Assembly: GCA_046757205.1 (NCBI GenBank)
Contig: JBHHXR010000063.1
Location: 1-15,145 of the forward strand
Direction: 5' to 3'
Source: JBHHXR01 sp046757205
Lineage (GTDB): Bacteria; Pseudomonadota; Alphaproteobacteria; Rhodobacterales; Rhodobacteraceae
DNA: 15,145 nt
Position 1 is the stretch's first letter. Every line of letters begins with the position of its first letter. This document shows positions 13,647 through 15,145 of this stretch, one piece after another. The translations under genes were made by a program, and so were the position numbers. Below the pieces are notes generated by a model, which was given only the letters and a program-made list of their open reading frames with translations, did not search any database and was not told the origin of the DNA.

Positions 13647-15145
13647 ATGCCTGAACGAGCCCACAATTCGCCGGCGCTGCCGCCGCAGATCGCGCGGCGG
13701 CGCACCTTCGCCATCATCTCGCACCCCGATGCGGGCAAGACGACGCTGACCGAAAAGTTCCTGCTCTACGGCGGCGCCATCCAGATGGCCGGACAGGTGC
13801 GCGCCAAGGGCGAGGCGCGGCGCACGCGATCGGACTTCATGAAGATGGAACAGGACCGCGGCATTTCCGTCTCCGCCTCCGCAATGTCGTTCGAGTTCAA
13901 GGAGTTCTGGTTCAATCTTGTGGACACGCCGGGGCACTCCGATTTCTCGGAGGACACCTACCGGACGCTGACGGCGGTGGATTCGGCGATCATGGTCATC
14001 GACGGCGCCAAGGGCGTCGAGAGCCAGACCCGCAAGCTCTTCGAGGTGTGCCGGCTGCGCGACATGCCGGTGCTGACGTTTTGCAACAAGATGGACCGCG
14101 AGAGCCGCGACACCTTCGACATCATCGACGAAATCCAGGAATCGCTGGCCATCGACGTGTGCCCGGCGTCCTGGCCGATCGGCATGGGGCGCGAGTTCCT
14201 CGGCTGCTACGACATGCTGAACGACCGGCTGCAACTGATGTCGCGGGCAGACCGCAACCGCAAGGCCGAAAGCATCTCGATCGCGGGCCTGCAGGACCCT
14301 GAACTTGCCCGGCACGTGCCACCGCACCTTCTGCAGAAACTCCGCGAAGAGGTTGAAATGGCGCGCGAATTGCTGCCCGCCTTCGACGCCCGGGCGTTTC
14401 TCGACGGCACCATGACACCGATCTGGTTCGGCTCGGCCATCAACTCCTTCGGGGTGCAGGAACTGATGGACGGGATCGGCGGCTTCGGCCCGCCGCCGCA
14501 TGTTCAGCCTGCCGAACCCAGACAGGTCTTACCTTACGAATCAAGGGTTTCCGGCTTCGTCTTCAAGGTTCAGGCCAATATGGACCCCAAGCATCGCGAC
14601 CGCGTCGCCTTCGTCCGCCTGTGCTCCGGCCATTTCCAGCGCGGCATGAAACTCAACCACGTGCGCACCGCCAAGCAGATGTCCATCGCCTCCCCGGTGA
14701 TGTTCCTGGCGTCGGACCGCGCGGTGACCGAAGAGGCATGGGCGGGCGACATCATCGGCATCCCCAACCACGGCCAGCTCCGCATTGGCGACGCCCTGAC
14801 CGAGGGCGAGGCGCTGCGCTTCACCGGCATTCCTTCCTTCGCCCCGGAACTGCTGCAATCGGTGCGCGCCGGCGACCCGCTCAAGGCCAAGCATCTCGAC
14901 AAGGCGCTCAGGCAGTTCGCCGAGGAAGGCGCCGCCAAACTCTTCAAGCCGATGGTCGGCTCGGGCTGGATCATCGGCGTTGTCGGCCCCCTCCAGTTCG
15001 ACGTTCTGGCCAGCCGGATCGAGATGGAATACGGCCTGCCGGTGCGTTTCGAGCCGACCCAGTTCACCTCCGCCCGCTGGCTCTCCGGCCCCAGGGACAA
15101 GCTGGAGGCCTTCATGAAGGCCAACAAGGGCCACATCGCCACCGA
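13647..15145 (+). CDS. prfC: Peptide chain release factor 3 (RF3), 3'-truncated by the window
   Basis: A translational GTPase that releases RF1 and RF2 from the ribosome after termination. The visible 499 codons are most of the usual ~530. The G1 P-loop is S25-HPDAGKTT, switch II is D93-TPGHSDF, and G4 is N147-KMD. The RF3-typical sequence IQMAGQVRAKG and TRSDFMKMEQDRGIS (switch I region) lies between G1 and G3. Later come the domain II region (FVFKVQANMDPKHRDR) and the domain III region (GPLQFDVLASRIEMEYGLPV). The start at 13647 is the first in-frame ATG and gives a standard N-terminus; the ATG at 13636 is out of frame. The gene continues beyond 15145. Identification is secure. Confidence 0.97.
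   Translation, partial: MPERAHNSPALPPQIARRRTFAIISHPDAGKTTLTEKFLLYGGAIQMAGQVRAKGEARRTRSDFMKMEQDRGISVSASAMSFEFKEFWFNLVDTPGHSDFSEDTYRTLTAVDSAIMVIDGAKGVESQTRKLFEVCRLRDMPVLTFCNKMDRESRDTFDIIDEIQESLAIDVCPASWPIGMGREFLGCYDMLNDRLQLMSRADRNRKAESISIAGLQDPELARHVPPHLLQKLREEVEMARELLPAFDARAFLDGTMTPIWFGSAINSFGVQELMDGIGGFGPPPHVQPAEPRQVLPYESRVSGFVFKVQANMDPKHRDRVAFVRLCSGHFQRGMKLNHVRTAKQMSIASPVMFLASDRAVTEEAWAGDIIGIPNHGQLRIGDALTEGEALRFTGIPSFAPELLQSVRAGDPLKAKHLDKALRQFAEEGAAKLFKPMVGSGWIIGVVGPLQFDVLASRIEMEYGLPVRFEPTQFTSARWLSGPRDKLEAFMKANKGHIAT

Overview
The window is GC-rich (roughly two thirds G+C by eye) and reads as chromosomal DNA of an alphaproteobacterium. The main evidence is the serS-surE-pcm-nlpD block together with tatABC and a DUF815 ATPase gene, a set usually clustered in Alphaproteobacteria. 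No tRNA, rRNA, CRISPR array, insertion sequence or recognisable defence or prophage block was found. Almost everything is housekeeping or small accessory metabolism.

Left part (1-6285, all + strand): the tail of an unrecognised protein, then serS (seryl-tRNA synthetase), then a gene fusing a Rieske [2Fe-2S] domain to the FMN/[3Fe-4S] domain of glutamate synthase. This gene sits where serS and surE would normally be neighbours. It is followed by surE (survival nucleotidase), pcm (isoaspartyl methyltransferase) and an nlpD-like lipoprotein with two LysM domains and a catalytically degenerate LytM domain. The 384-base gap between pcm and nlpD holds the relic of a second pcm 3' end. nlpD is followed by a strong intrinsic terminator.

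Middle part (6570-11331, all - strand): tatA-tatB-tatC-DUF815 form a tight operon with two 4-base stop/start overlaps, convergent with nlpD. TatB carries a long Lys/Ala/Pro-rich, histone H1-like tail. Upstream lie an orphan FbpC/PotA-type ABC ATPase and an SDR protein lacking the usual catalytic Tyr and Lys. The ATPase gene has a candidate promoter lying inside an inverted repeat.

Right part (11332-15145): a 589-base gene-free stretch holds a 'CHPRAGGD'-type palindrome and a hairpin-rich repeat element bracketed by direct repeats. A related copy of the hairpin element lies downstream of nlpD. Then come a small unknown lipoprotein (-), a DUF1353 protein of phage-associated type (-), an ABM-fold monooxygenase-like protein (+) and prfC (peptide chain release factor 3, +), which runs off the window.

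Functionally, serS, surE, pcm and prfC cover translation, nucleotide pools and protein repair, nlpD covers the cell wall, and tat covers export of folded proteins. I see no convincing evidence of a new multi-gene system. The best leads are the Rieske-glutamate synthase fusion, the pcm relic, the TatB tail and the repeat elements.
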